Of a stretch of DNA of 64,000 bases, positions 27,329 to 35,681 are shown piece by piece; position 1 is the stretch's first letter, and each line of letters opens with the position of its first letter. The position numbers and the translations under genes are program-made. The notes under the pieces are model-generated. The model did no database searches, had not been told where the DNA came from, and saw only the letters and a list, made by a program, of their open reading frames with translations. Source of the stretch: Sphingomonas zeae (GTDB taxonomy: Bacteria; Pseudomonadota; Alphaproteobacteria; Sphingomonadales; Sphingomonadaceae); contig NZ_JACIFA010000003.1 of the NCBI RefSeq assembly GCF_014197135.1, positions 310,001 through 374,000 on the forward strand. The letters run 5' to 3'.

Positions 27329-27364
27329 AAAGGGGCGCATCCGAATGGCCGGATGCGCCCCTTT
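27329..27364. terminator. strong bidirectional terminator
   Basis: AAAGGGGCGCATCCG and CGGATGCGCCCCTTT form a perfect 15-bp stem with loop AATGGC. A-tracts on the left and T-tracts on the right make it work for both the aminotransferase (plus) and xylA (minus) transcripts. Confidence 0.9.
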
Positions 27365-27405
27365 CGATGTGTGAAGCAAGGCCGGAAATCCCGGCCCGCC
27401 CCGCC

Positions 27406-28728
27406 TTATTTGCCCGAGTGGACGATGCGGTTGACGATGTTCTCGATCCGCTCCTGACGGCCCGAACGGGGCTTGGGATCGATCGCCTTCTGCTCGGCAA
27501 GGTCGGCGATCCCGGCCAGGTCGAGCCCGCCGATCTGCTGGCCGAACGCACCGTCCCAACCGGCATAACGTTCCGACTTGATCGCATCGAGGCGACCATC
27601 CTCGATCAGCGCCGCGGCGTTGAGCAGGCCCTTGGCCACCACGTCGATCCCGCCGACATGGCCGTGGAACAGGTCGACCGCATCCATCGACTGACGGCGA
27701 ACCTTCGCGTCGAAGTTGAAGCCGCCGGTGGTGAAGCCGCCCGCCCGGATAATCTCCAGCACCGCCAGCGTCAGCTCCTCGACCGAATTGGGGAACTGGT
27801 CCGTATCCCAGCCATTCTGGTGATCGCCGCGATTGGCGTCGATCGAACCAAAGATGCCCAGCGCGCCCGCCGTCGCGATCTCATGCTCGAAGGTATGGCC
27901 CGCCAGCGTGGCGTGGTTCGCCTCGATATTGACCTTCACCTCGTTCTCGAGCCCGTAAGCCTTGAGGAAGCCGTACACGGTGGCCGTGTCGAAGTCATAC
28001 TGGTGCTTGGTCGGCTCGTGCGGCTTCGGCTCGATCAGGATGGTGCCGTTGAAACCGATCTTGTGCTTGTGCTCGACGACCAGCGACAGGAAGCGGCCCA
28101 GATTGTCCAGCTCGCGCTTCATGTTGGTGTTGAGCAGCGTCTCGTAACCCTCGCGACCGCCCCACAGCACATAGTTGGCGCCGCCCAGACGATGCGTGGC
28201 TTCCAGCGCGTCGCGGACCTGCATCGCGCCGAAGGCATAGACTTCTGGGTCCGGGTTGGTCGCGCCACCGGCAGCGAAGCGCGGATGGCTGAACAGGTTG
28301 GCGGTGCCCCAGAGCAGCTTGCGGCCCGACGAGGCCTGGAGCTTTTCGAGGTGATCGACCGCTTCGGCGAAGTAACGGCGATGCTCGGCGACGCCCTGCG
28401 CATCGGCCATCACGTCGACGTCGTGGAAGCAATAATAGGGGATGTCGAGCTTCGAGAAGAAGTCGAACGCCACTTCACGCTTCTGCGCGGCGGACGCGCT
28501 GTCGTTGGCGCCCGCGTGCCACGGGCGGTTGAAGGTACCGCCGCCGAACACGTCCGAACCCGGCCAGCAGAAGGTGTGCCAGAAGCAGGCGGCGAAGCGG
28601 AGATGCTCCTCCATCGTCTTGCCCAGCACGACGCGGTTCTTATCGTAGAAGCGGTAGGCGAGTTCGTTCTCGCTGTCCGGCCCCTCGTAACGGATCGTCG
28701 GGATGTCGGCGAAAAAGTCGGTAGCCAT
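27406..28728 (-). CDS. xylA: xylose isomerase
   Basis: This 440-aa enzyme is of the class II (long) type. The conserved [33 protein letters not shown] (catalytic His), [15 protein letters not shown] and [27 protein letters not shown] (metal ligands) are present, with [13 protein letters not shown] near the C-terminus. It interconverts D-xylose and D-xylulose in the cytoplasm. It directly follows xylB (adjacent, no gap) and the GH43 lipoprotein gene on the same strand. The presence of xylA/xylB shows this strain uses the isomerase route for xylose released from xylan. Confidence 0.97.
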   Translation of the reverse strand: MATDFFADIPTIRYEGPDSENELAYRFYDKNRVVLGKTMEEHLRFAACFWHTFCWPGSDVFGGGTFNRPWHAGANDSASAAQKREVAFDFFSKLDIPYYCFHDVDVMADAQGVAEHRRYFAEAVDHLEKLQASSGRKLLWGTANLFSHPRFAAGGATNPDPEVYAFGAMQVRDALEATHRLGGANYVLWGGREGYETLLNTNMKRELDNLGRFLSLVVEHKHKIGFNGTILIEPKPHEPTKHQYDFDTATVYGFLKAYGLENEVKVNIEANHATLAGHTFEHEIATAGALGIFGSIDANRGDHQNGWDTDQFPNSVEELTLAVLEIIRAGGFTTGGFNFDAKVRRQSMDAVDLFHGHVGGIDVVAKGLLNAAALIEDGRLDAIKSERYAGWDGAFGQQIGGLDLAGIADLAEQKAIDPKPRSGRQERIENIVNRIVHSGK

Positions 28729-30177
28729 TTAACGGTTCCTCGGAGTGATACGGGAATAGCTGTCGCGGAAGCGCGCGATCTTGGGGGCGAAACGCTCGGC
28801 GAGCGCGGCGTCGGGGGCGATGGTGTGGCTGATCGGCGGCGGTGCGCAGACCTCCTCCGGCGAGCCGCCATCGACCGCCAGCTGAGCCAGCCGCGCCGCG
28901 CCCAGCGCGGGGCCGACCTCGCCGCCCTTCAGATAGACGAGCTCGACATTCAGCGCGGCGGCCAGCGTCTGGCCCCAATAGGACGAACGTGCACCGCCGC
29001 CGATGACCGACAGCTGCGACAGCTCGGTCCCGGCGTCGCGCAGTACCGACAGGCCATCGGCGAGCGCAAAGGCGACGCCCTCCAGCACCGCCTGCGCCAA
29101 CCGCTCGGGGCTCGTGTCGTGGTCCAGCCCTAGGAAGGCGCCGCGCACCTCCGCATCGTTATGCGGCGTCCGCTCACCCGACAGATACGGCAGGAAGATT
29201 TCGGGGCCGCTTGCCGGGCCGACGCTTTCGGCGCGCGCGAACAACTCGGCGGCGCCCGGCGTGCCGGTCAGTCGCGCGACCCAGTCGATACAGGCGGCGG
29301 CCGACAGATGCACCGACATCTGGTGCCAGACGCCGGGCAGACAGTGGCAGAAGGCGTGAACCGCCCCCGCCGGATTAGGCCGAAACTCCTTCGTCGCAGC
29401 GAAGATCACGCCCGACGTGCCCAGCGATAGCAACGCGTCGCCGTCCTTGACCACGCCCACGCCAGCGGCTCCGGCGGCATTGTCGCCACCACCGCCCGCG
29501 ACGGGCACCTGGTCGATACCCCAGGCCTCGGCCACCTCGGCGCGGAGACGGCCGGTCTGCGCCGTGCCCTCCACCGCCCGCGGCATCTGCGCGCGGGTCA
29601 GGCCGGTGGCGGCGAGGATGTCGTCGCTCCATTCGCGACGCTCGACGTCCAGCCAGAGCGTACCCGCCGCATCCGACACGTCCGACGCCTTCTCGCCGGT
29701 CATCCGCAGCCGGACATAATCCTTGGGCAGCAGCACGGTGCGGATCTTGGCAAACGTTTCCGGCTCGTGATGCGCGACCCATAGCAGCTTAGGCGCGGTA
29801 AAGCCCGGCATCGCCAGATTGCCCGCGATCCGGTGAAGGTCGGGGGCCTTGGCCTCCAACTCCGCGCACTCGGCATGGCTGCGGCCGTCATTCCAGAGAA
29901 TGCCGGGACGCAGCACCTGGTCGTCCGCGCCCAGCAGGGTCGCGCCATGCATCTGCCCGGCGAGACCGATGCCGCGCACCGCCCGGCGGACCGCCGGGTC
30001 GATCGCGCGGACGGCGGCGGTCGTCGCCTGCCACCAGGCCTCCGGGTCCTGTTCGGACCAGAGCGGGTGGGAACGCTGCACGGTCAGCGCCGCCGTCCCC
30101 TGCCCTACCACGGCGCCATGTTCGTCCAGAACGACGGCCTTTACGCCCGACGTACCAATATCAATGCCAAGGAACAT
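28729..30177 (-). CDS. xylB: xylulokinase
   Basis: This 482-aa FGGY-family kinase has DIGTSGVKAVVLDEHG at residues 5-20 (ATP phosphate loop), GLAGQMHGATLLG, GGGGDNAAGAAGVG and FLPYLSGERTPHNDAEVRGAF. The C-terminal VIGGGARSSYWGQTLA is the adenosine motif. It phosphorylates D-xylulose to xylulose 5-phosphate for the pentose phosphate pathway. It follows the GH43 gene by 8 bases and its stop abuts the xylA start, so the three form one operon. Confidence 0.96.
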   Translation of the reverse strand: MFLGIDIGTSGVKAVVLDEHGAVVGQGTAALTVQRSHPLWSEQDPEAWWQATTAAVRAIDPAVRRAVRGIGLAGQMHGATLLGADDQVLRPGILWNDGRSHAECAELEAKAPDLHRIAGNLAMPGFTAPKLLWVAHHEPETFAKIRTVLLPKDYVRLRMTGEKASDVSDAAGTLWLDVERREWSDDILAATGLTRAQMPRAVEGTAQTGRLRAEVAEAWGIDQVPVAGGGGDNAAGAAGVGVVKDGDALLSLGTSGVIFAATKEFRPNPAGAVHAFCHCLPGVWHQMSVHLSAAACIDWVARLTGTPGAAELFARAESVGPASGPEIFLPYLSGERTPHNDAEVRGAFLGLDHDTSPERLAQAVLEGVAFALADGLSVLRDAGTELSQLSVIGGGARSSYWGQTLAAALNVELVYLKGGEVGPALGAARLAQLAVDGGSPEEVCAPPPISHTIAPDAALAERFAPKIARFRDSYSRITPRNR

Positions 30178-30185
30178 CGTCGTCC

Positions 30186-31325
30186 TTACTTCACGAACGG
30201 GTCGATGGTCGGGATCGTCCCGTCCGGGTTGAACTTCAACTCGGTCATCTTGACGTTACGCAGATGGTTCTTATCCGACAATTGGGTGTCGGCGTAGAAA
30301 AGCCACCACTTGCCCTTCCACTCGACGATCGAGTGATGGGTGGTCCAGCCCTGCACCGGCTTCAGGATGTGGCCCTTGTAGGTGAAGGGGCCGTAGGGGC
30401 TGGTGCCGATCGCATAGTTCAGGAAATGCGTGTCGCCGGTCGAATAGGTGTAATAATATTTGCCGTCGCGCTTGAAGACCCAGGATGCCTCGAAGAAGCG
30501 CTTGTCATGGTCGCCGCCCAGGACCGGCTTGCCCTTTTCGTCGAGGATCACGACGTCGCGCGGGGTTTCCGCGAAGGTCTTCATGTCCGGATTCATCTTG
30601 GCGATCTTGCCGGAAATGGCGAGCTGGCCGTCCTGCTTCAGATCGGTGTCGCTGCCGTTCGGATCGTACTTACCGTCCTTCCAGCGCTGAAGCTGGCCGC
30701 CCCAGATGCCGCCGAAATACATGTAAGCGGTGCCGTCCGCGTCCTGGAACACCGCCGGGTCCATCGAGAAGCTGCCGGGGATCGCCTCCGGCTCCGCCTT
30801 GAACGGCCCCATCGGGTTCTTCGAGGTCGCGACGCCGATGCGGAACGCGCCTAAGCCGTTCCTGTCCTTGCTCTTATCCCGCGCCGGGAAATAGAGATAA
30901 TAGGTGCCGTCCTTATAGGCGGCATCGGGCGCCCACATCTGCTGCGAGGCCCAGGGCACGTCCTTCACGTCGAGCGCGACGGGACCGACCGTGACCTTGC
31001 CGCCCGGCTCGTCCATGCGCAGCACGCGGTAGTCGCGCATGGCGTACTGGTTACCCAGATCGTCATTGGGCGTGTCGGTCGGCACGTCATGGCTGGGGTA
31101 GATATAAAGCTTGCCATCGTTCCAGACATGCGCGGAAGGATCGGCGGTAAAGATTTCGCGCACCAGCGGCTGCGACAGGTAATGACGGCCGTCCGGCGCG
31201 GTCGGGTTGGTATCGTTCGACGCCGTCGCCGTGTTTTCCGCCACGGCATTGTCGGCCGTATGCTGCGTTCCGCAGGCCGCGGTGCCGAGACCCAGCACCA
31301 GACTGGCCATCATCAAGCGCTTCAT
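30186..31325 (-). CDS. GH43 family glycosidase (exported)
   Basis: This 379-aa protein has an export signal ending in GLGTAAC (lipobox-like, so a lipoprotein is possible). A low-complexity Asn/Thr linker (residues 19-44) follows. The five-bladed propeller carries the GH43 triad: Asp62 (FTADPSAHVWNDGKLYIY), Asp189 (GSFSMDPAVFQDADG) and Glu279 (KRFFEASWVFKRDGKYYY). It should remove xylose or arabinose from oligosaccharides in the periplasm or at the envelope. It is the promoter-proximal gene of the operon with xylB and xylA. A good GAGAGGAAAAGCG ribosome-binding site precedes the ATG, and a LacI-type operator lies 45 bases upstream. Confidence 0.92.
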   Translation of the reverse strand: MKRLMMASLVLGLGTAACGTQHTADNAVAENTATASNDTNPTAPDGRHYLSQPLVREIFTADPSAHVWNDGKLYIYPSHDVPTDTPNDDLGNQYAMRDYRVLRMDEPGGKVTVGPVALDVKDVPWASQQMWAPDAAYKDGTYYLYFPARDKSKDRNGLGAFRIGVATSKNPMGPFKAEPEAIPGSFSMDPAVFQDADGTAYMYFGGIWGGQLQRWKDGKYDPNGSDTDLKQDGQLAISGKIAKMNPDMKTFAETPRDVVILDEKGKPVLGGDHDKRFFEASWVFKRDGKYYYTYSTGDTHFLNYAIGTSPYGPFTYKGHILKPVQGWTTHHSIVEWKGKWWLFYADTQLSDKNHLRNVKMTELKFNPDGTIPTIDPFVK

Positions 31326-31369
31326 CGCTTTTCCTCTCCAAGCGCTCCATCTTCGGAGCTTTGGTCAGA

Positions 31370-31383
31370 CGATAGCGCTATCA
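31370..31383. promoter_or_regulatory. LacI-type operator 1 (GH43-xylB-xylA promoter)
   Basis: CGATAGCGCTATCA contains the perfect palindrome GATAGCGCTATC and matches TGNTANCGNTANCA except at the first base. On the minus strand TTGCAT, 18 bases, then TATCGT form a plausible promoter whose -10 overlaps the site. Confidence 0.65.
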
Positions 31384-31439
31384 GGATGCGGGATGCAAGG
31401 CCGGTTCGGCGTTTTGCGATGGGACAATTGGTCGCGTCG

Positions 31440-31457
31440 CCTTCAACTTCGCTCAGG
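31440..31457. repeat. copy of dispersed 18-bp repeat
   Basis: CCTTCAACTTCGCTCAGG differs by one base from CCTTCGACTTCGCTCAGG, which is found inverted near 42092-42109 and in weaker form at 8585. It lies in the gap between divergent xylan genes. Confidence 0.5.
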
Positions 31458-31538
31458 CTGACCGGAGTTTGGTGTGAGCGGCATTATACACCGCACCGTT
31501 CCGCCGGAGCGACATCAAAGGCGGAGGGAATCCCACGC

Positions 31539-31576
31539 TTGACAACATCTGCCCCAGATAGTTGGTAACGATACCC
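31539..31576 (+). promoter_or_regulatory. promoter with LacI-type operator 2 (esterase gene)
   Basis: A consensus TTGACA (31539-31544) is followed 18 bases later by the operator TGGTAACGATACCC (31563-31576), which would cover the -10 region. The operator matches TGNTANCGNTANCA at all but the last base. The esterase gene starts 82 bases downstream. Confidence 0.65.
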
Positions 31577-31658
31577 GGCCCCGCCCCCTATCGCGGGTTG
31601 CCCTAAAGAAGACCGACACTCCTATGTCGGCACGCATTCAGGACAGAGGATCACCCGC

Positions 31659-32729
31659 ATGGCCCTTCGCTTATCGTCCACCCGCTGGCTGTTCGCCGCT
31701 GGCGTCGTGCTGCTGCCGATTGCGGCCGCTTCCGCCCAGATGGCCACCCAATCTCCGACCATCGTACCCGGCGCAAAGCCCGTCACCGTCGAGCGGATCA
31801 AGGTCCATTCCGCCGCGATCGAGGGCAATCTGGAGGGCAACAGCGCCGACCGCGACGTCATCGTCGTCCTGCCGCCCGACTATGCCAGGAACCGGACGCG
31901 TCGCTATCCGGTCGTCTATGCGCTGCACGGCTATTCGATCGGCGCGGACCAATGGACAAAGGAAATTCACGTCCCCGCCTCGGTCGAAGGCGCCTTTGCA
32001 CGCGGCGTGCCGCCGATGATCCTGGTCTTCCCCGACAGCAAGACGATGCACAACGGATCAATGTATTCCTCGTCGCAGACGGTGGGCGATTTCGAGCGGT
32101 TCATCAGTCACGACCTGATCGCCGCGATCGACGCCCGCTATCGCACCATCCCCCGCCGCGAAGCCCGTGGCCTCGCCGGTCATTCGATGGGCGGATATGG
32201 CACCGCGCGCATCGGCATGAAGCACGCTGATATGTACGGCGCGATCTATATGATGAGCCCCTGCTGCCTGTCGCCGCGTACGATGGCGCGGCCCGAAGGC
32301 ACCGACGAGAAGTTGCTGACCGGCCTCGCCTCGCCCGCCGAGTCCGTCAAGCTGAACTGGGGCCAGCGCGCGATGCTGGCCGCGTCCGCTGCCTGGTCGC
32401 CCAACCCGAAGAACCCGCCGCTCTATCTTGACCTGCCGGTGAAGGACGGCAAGGTGCGCGACGATATCGTCGCCAAGTGGCTGGCCAACACGCCGCTGGC
32501 CTTCGTCGATCAATATGTCACGCCCTTGCGCAGCTACCGCGCAATCGGGCTCGACGTCGGATCGCAGGACGGGCTGAAGGGCGATGCGCAAGGGTTGCAC
32601 GAGGCGTTCGACCGCTATGGCATTGCCCACAAGTTCGAGATTTACGAAGGCGATCACGTCAACCGGATCGGGGTCCGCTTTCAGGAGCAGGTACTGCCGT
32701 TTTTCGGGCGGGCGCTGGCGACGAAGTGA
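31659..32729 (+). CDS. CE1-like esterase (acetylxylan/feruloyl esterase type), secreted
   Basis: This 356-aa protein has a clear signal peptide (cleavage after AAASAQ, ~residue 27). It carries an esterase-D-like alpha/beta fold: VIVVLPPDYARNRTRRYPVVYALHGYSIG, ILVFPDSKTMHNGSMYSSS, nucleophile Ser176 in GLAGHSMGGYG, and a late His in YEGDHVNRIG. Enzymes of this group remove acetyl or feruloyl groups from decorated xylans, which fits the neighbours. The exact acyl group is not predictable. It is divergent from the GH43-xylB-xylA operon and followed by a palindromic repeat element. Confidence 0.85.
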   Translation: MALRLSSTRWLFAAGVVLLPIAAASAQMATQSPTIVPGAKPVTVERIKVHSAAIEGNLEGNSADRDVIVVLPPDYARNRTRRYPVVYALHGYSIGADQWTKEIHVPASVEGAFARGVPPMILVFPDSKTMHNGSMYSSSQTVGDFERFISHDLIAAIDARYRTIPRREARGLAGHSMGGYGTARIGMKHADMYGAIYMMSPCCLSPRTMARPEGTDEKLLTGLASPAESVKLNWGQRAMLAASAAWSPNPKNPPLYLDLPVKDGKVRDDIVAKWLANTPLAFVDQYVTPLRSYRAIGLDVGSQDGLKGDAQGLHEAFDRYGIAHKFEIYEGDHVNRIGVRFQEQVLPFFGRALATK

Positions 32730-32736
32730 CCAAAAG

Positions 32737-32860
32737 CCTCCCCGCACGGGGAGGTGGCAGGGCAAAGCCTTGATGGAGGGGCCGGGCCGCAGAGCACGTC
32801 CTTTGTGGTAAGCCCCCTCCACCATGCTACGCATGGTCCCCCACCCCCGTGCCGGGGAGG
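32737..32860. repeat. composite palindromic intergenic element, ~124 bp
   Basis: It begins with hairpin CCTCCCCG-CA-CGGGGAGG (32737-32754). It contains ATGGAGGGG and CCCCTCCACCAT as inverted arms, a dyad ACCATGC-TAC-GCATGGT (32821-32837), and ends CCCCGTGCCGGGGAGG. It fills the space between two convergent genes. A single-hairpin relative lies at 61232-61250. It looks like a mobile REP-type element or a terminator. Confidence 0.7.
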
Positions 32861-32861
32861 A

Positions 32862-35522
32862 TCAATCCGCGATGGGTGTCACCGTATCCATCCTGAACGG
32901 CGCGTTACGTACCGGCACCCCCGTATCCGGCTGGCCCGAGCCGACCGAGACTCGATAGTCGCCCTTCATCACCATCCGCTGGCCATCGGCATCAACCGCG
33001 CTCAGGTCGCGTGTGCTGAGCGTGAAGGTCAGGCTCCGCCGCTCGCCGGGCGCCAGATGCACCCGCTGAAACCCACGAAGCGCGACACGCGGCGCGCCGT
33101 CGACCTTGGGGAAATTGAGGTAGAGCTGCGCGACCTCGTCGCCCTCGCGACGGCCGGTGTTCCGCACTTCGGTGATGACGGTCATGCTCCCGTCCGCACC
33201 AGGCTTCACCGACAGCGGCGCATAGGCGAAGCTGGTATAGCTGAGCCCATAGCCGAAGGGATAAACCGGCGTGCCGGTGAAGTAGCGATAGGTCCGCCCC
33301 TTCATCGCATAATCACCAAAGGGCGGCAGGTCCTCGACCGAGCGATAGAAGGTCAGCGGCAGGCGCCCGGCCGGATTGGTCTTGCCCGACAGGACGTTCC
33401 CCACCGCGAGCCCGCCGGCTTGCCCCGGATACCAGGCCTCGACGATCGCGTCGGCATTCGCCTTGGCCCAGGCGAGGTTCACCGGACTGCCGTTCATCAG
33501 CACGACGATCAGCGGGCGGCCCGTCGCCTTGGCCTGTTCGAGCAGCGCCTGTTGGTCGGCCGGGAGGTCCAGCGTCGTTTTGTCGCCGCCCTTGAAGCCC
33601 GGTACCGAAATAGGCGCTTCCTCGGCTTCCAGGTCGGAGGTCAGGCCGACGACCGCGACCAGCGCGTCACTCGCCTTGGCCGCCGCGCGCAGCTCCGCCG
33701 TGGGATCGTCGGACACGCGCTTCCAGACCAGATTGATGCCTGTCAGGATGCGCGCCTCGGTCGTGACGGTGATGGGATAGCGTCGCCCCTTCTCCAGCGT
33801 GACGGTCTTCATCGTGGGCAGGCTGTTCCACGACGCCTTGGTCAGGTCGACGAACGGTTGGCCGTCGAACGTCATGACTCCGTTGAAGCCTGATATGCCC
33901 AGCCGGTAGCGTCCCGTTTCCGGTGGTACCAGATAACCCGTCCAGACCGCCCGGTGCACGTCACGGACCGACGACAGGTCCAGGCTGCGCGAGGCGGCAT
34001 TGGCCTCGATACGCGTCACGACGGGACGATCCTCGAACTTGGCGGTCTTCAGCCATTCACCGAGGGCGTCCGGAGCGAAGCGTTCGGGGATGCGCCCGAC
34101 GACATTGTAATAGCGGGCAAGCAGCCCCGCTTGCCCATCCTCGGTCCGAAGTGCGCTGGTCGGCACCGGATCGCCGTCGGTGAAGGTCTCGGAGAAGGGA
34201 ACGTACCGGATGTGCGCCCCCGGCATGGCCTGACGGAGCCCCTCGACCACCGACACCTGCGGACCCGACAGCGACGACGAATAATTGCCGCGCAACACCC
34301 GCGTCGCATCCCCCAGCGGTCCGACCACGGCGATCCGCGCATGAGGCTTCAGCGGTAGGATGCCTCTGTTCTTGAGCAACACCAAACTCTTTTCCGCCAC
34401 CTCCAGCGCCAGCGCACGGTGCGACGGCGTGTCGATATCAGCGGGGGAACTGGCCCGCGTCGACAGTGGGCGCAGACCCGGCAGATCGCCGGTGCGATAG
34501 CGGGCCGCGAACAACCGGGTCAGCGAGCGGTCGATATCCGCGACCGAAATCAACCCACGCGACAGAGCCTCGCGATATGGGTTGGTCAACCCATCCGTGT
34601 CGGTCAGGGTGGCATTGTTGCACTCATTGTCGACGCCCGCCCGCATGGCTGCCGCCACCGCGCTTGGCGCATCGGGAGCATAATGGTGGTTGGCGGCGAT
34701 ATCCTTCACCGCATCGCAGTCGGAGACGACATAGCCGCGAAAGGCCCAGCGTCCCCGCAGATAATCCTTGAGCAGCAGGTCGCTGGCGCAGGCGGGCTGG
34801 CCGTCGATCCGGTTATAGGCACACATGATCGATCCCGCCCCGCCCTCGACGATCGCGGCACGAAAGGCGGGCAGATAGGTGTCGACGAGATCATGTTGCG
34901 AGACATAGACATTGGCCTCGTGCCGCGTCGATTCCGGGCCACTATGTACCGCATAATGTTTGGGCGTCGCGACGACATCGATCCGGTTCGGATCGTCTCC
35001 CTGAATCCCGCGTACGAAGGCAACACCCATTTTCCCGGTCAGGAACGGATCCTCGCCATAGGTCTCTTGCCCCCGCCCCCAACGTGGGTCGCGGAAAATG
35101 TTGATGTTGGGCGACCAGGTATCGAGCCCGGTACCGATCCGTCCCATCCGCCCCGTCGTCCGCGCCAACGCGTGGAGCCCGCGCACTTCCGCGCTGATCG
35201 CCTTGGCCGCCTGGCCCACCAGTGCGTCGTCGAAGGTCGCAGCCAGTCCGACGGGTTCGGGGAAATTGGTCGTGGGTACCGGCCCCAGCGCGCCGTGCAG
35301 CGATTCCGTCCACCAATTATAGGCAGGCACCTCCAGCCGGGGGATGGCGGGCGCGGTGTTGAGCAGCTGGCCGAGCTTTTCGTCGGTCGTCATGCGCCCG
35401 ACCAACCGCGCCGCCAGCGCCTCGGCCTGTTCGGCCGGAGCGGCGCTCTGTTGTTGGGCCAGCGCGACGCCCGAAGTCGATATCGCCAAAGCCGACAGGA
35501 TCGCCGCACGCCATGCCTTCAT
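32862..35522 (-). CDS. GH3 beta-xylosidase/beta-glucosidase with PA14 insertion
   Basis: This 886-aa exported enzyme has a signal peptide ending near VALAQ (residue 23). The GH3 N-terminal barrel carries NWWTESLHGA, RDPRWGRGQETYGEDPFLTG, TPKHYAVHSGPESTRHE and the nucleophile Asp268 in YVVSDCDAV. The second domain (LVLLKNRGILPL) is interrupted by a PA14-like module (~residues 460-600, GLLARYYNVVGR ... YRLGISGFNGVMTF). A fibronectin-III-like domain closes the protein. The NWWTESLHG and SDCDAV features are typical of beta-xylosidase-type GH3s. It is expected to release xylose in the periplasm. The start is 30 bases from operator 3. Confidence 0.93.
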   Translation of the reverse strand: MKAWRAAILSALAISTSGVALAQQQSAAPAEQAEALAARLVGRMTTDEKLGQLLNTAPAIPRLEVPAYNWWTESLHGALGPVPTTNFPEPVGLAATFDDALVGQAAKAISAEVRGLHALARTTGRMGRIGTGLDTWSPNINIFRDPRWGRGQETYGEDPFLTGKMGVAFVRGIQGDDPNRIDVVATPKHYAVHSGPESTRHEANVYVSQHDLVDTYLPAFRAAIVEGGAGSIMCAYNRIDGQPACASDLLLKDYLRGRWAFRGYVVSDCDAVKDIAANHHYAPDAPSAVAAAMRAGVDNECNNATLTDTDGLTNPYREALSRGLISVADIDRSLTRLFAARYRTGDLPGLRPLSTRASSPADIDTPSHRALALEVAEKSLVLLKNRGILPLKPHARIAVVGPLGDATRVLRGNYSSSLSGPQVSVVEGLRQAMPGAHIRYVPFSETFTDGDPVPTSALRTEDGQAGLLARYYNVVGRIPERFAPDALGEWLKTAKFEDRPVVTRIEANAASRSLDLSSVRDVHRAVWTGYLVPPETGRYRLGISGFNGVMTFDGQPFVDLTKASWNSLPTMKTVTLEKGRRYPITVTTEARILTGINLVWKRVSDDPTAELRAAAKASDALVAVVGLTSDLEAEEAPISVPGFKGGDKTTLDLPADQQALLEQAKATGRPLIVVLMNGSPVNLAWAKANADAIVEAWYPGQAGGLAVGNVLSGKTNPAGRLPLTFYRSVEDLPPFGDYAMKGRTYRYFTGTPVYPFGYGLSYTSFAYAPLSVKPGADGSMTVITEVRNTGRREGDEVAQLYLNFPKVDGAPRVALRGFQRVHLAPGERRSLTFTLSTRDLSAVDADGQRMVMKGDYRVSVGSGQPDTGVPVRNAPFRMDTVTPIAD

Positions 35523-35551
35523 GCCTTCTCACTCCCCTGAAACCATATTTT

Positions 35552-35565
35552 TGGTAACGGTATCA
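35552..35565. promoter_or_regulatory. LacI-type operator 3 (GH3 / GH27 divergent region)
   Basis: TGGTAACGGTATCA matches TGNTANCGNTANCA at every fixed position. It lies 30 bases upstream of the GH3 start and 117 bases upstream of the GH27-GH10-GH43-GH43 operon. An adjacent dyad CGGTAT-CATGA-ATACCG overlaps its right half. Confidence 0.7.
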
Positions 35566-35681
35566 TGAATACCGTCTCAGTCCAGCCTGAGAATTTCCAT
35601 CACATTTTCAGCCACCCAGCGGTGGACAGCGGGACATTAGTCGGACAAGATTGGCGATAGACCAACATGGGGAGGATCATC

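Noticed and set aside
27307..29133. 608-codon open frame opposite xylA/xylB
   Set aside because: Antisense to two certain genes and without family features.
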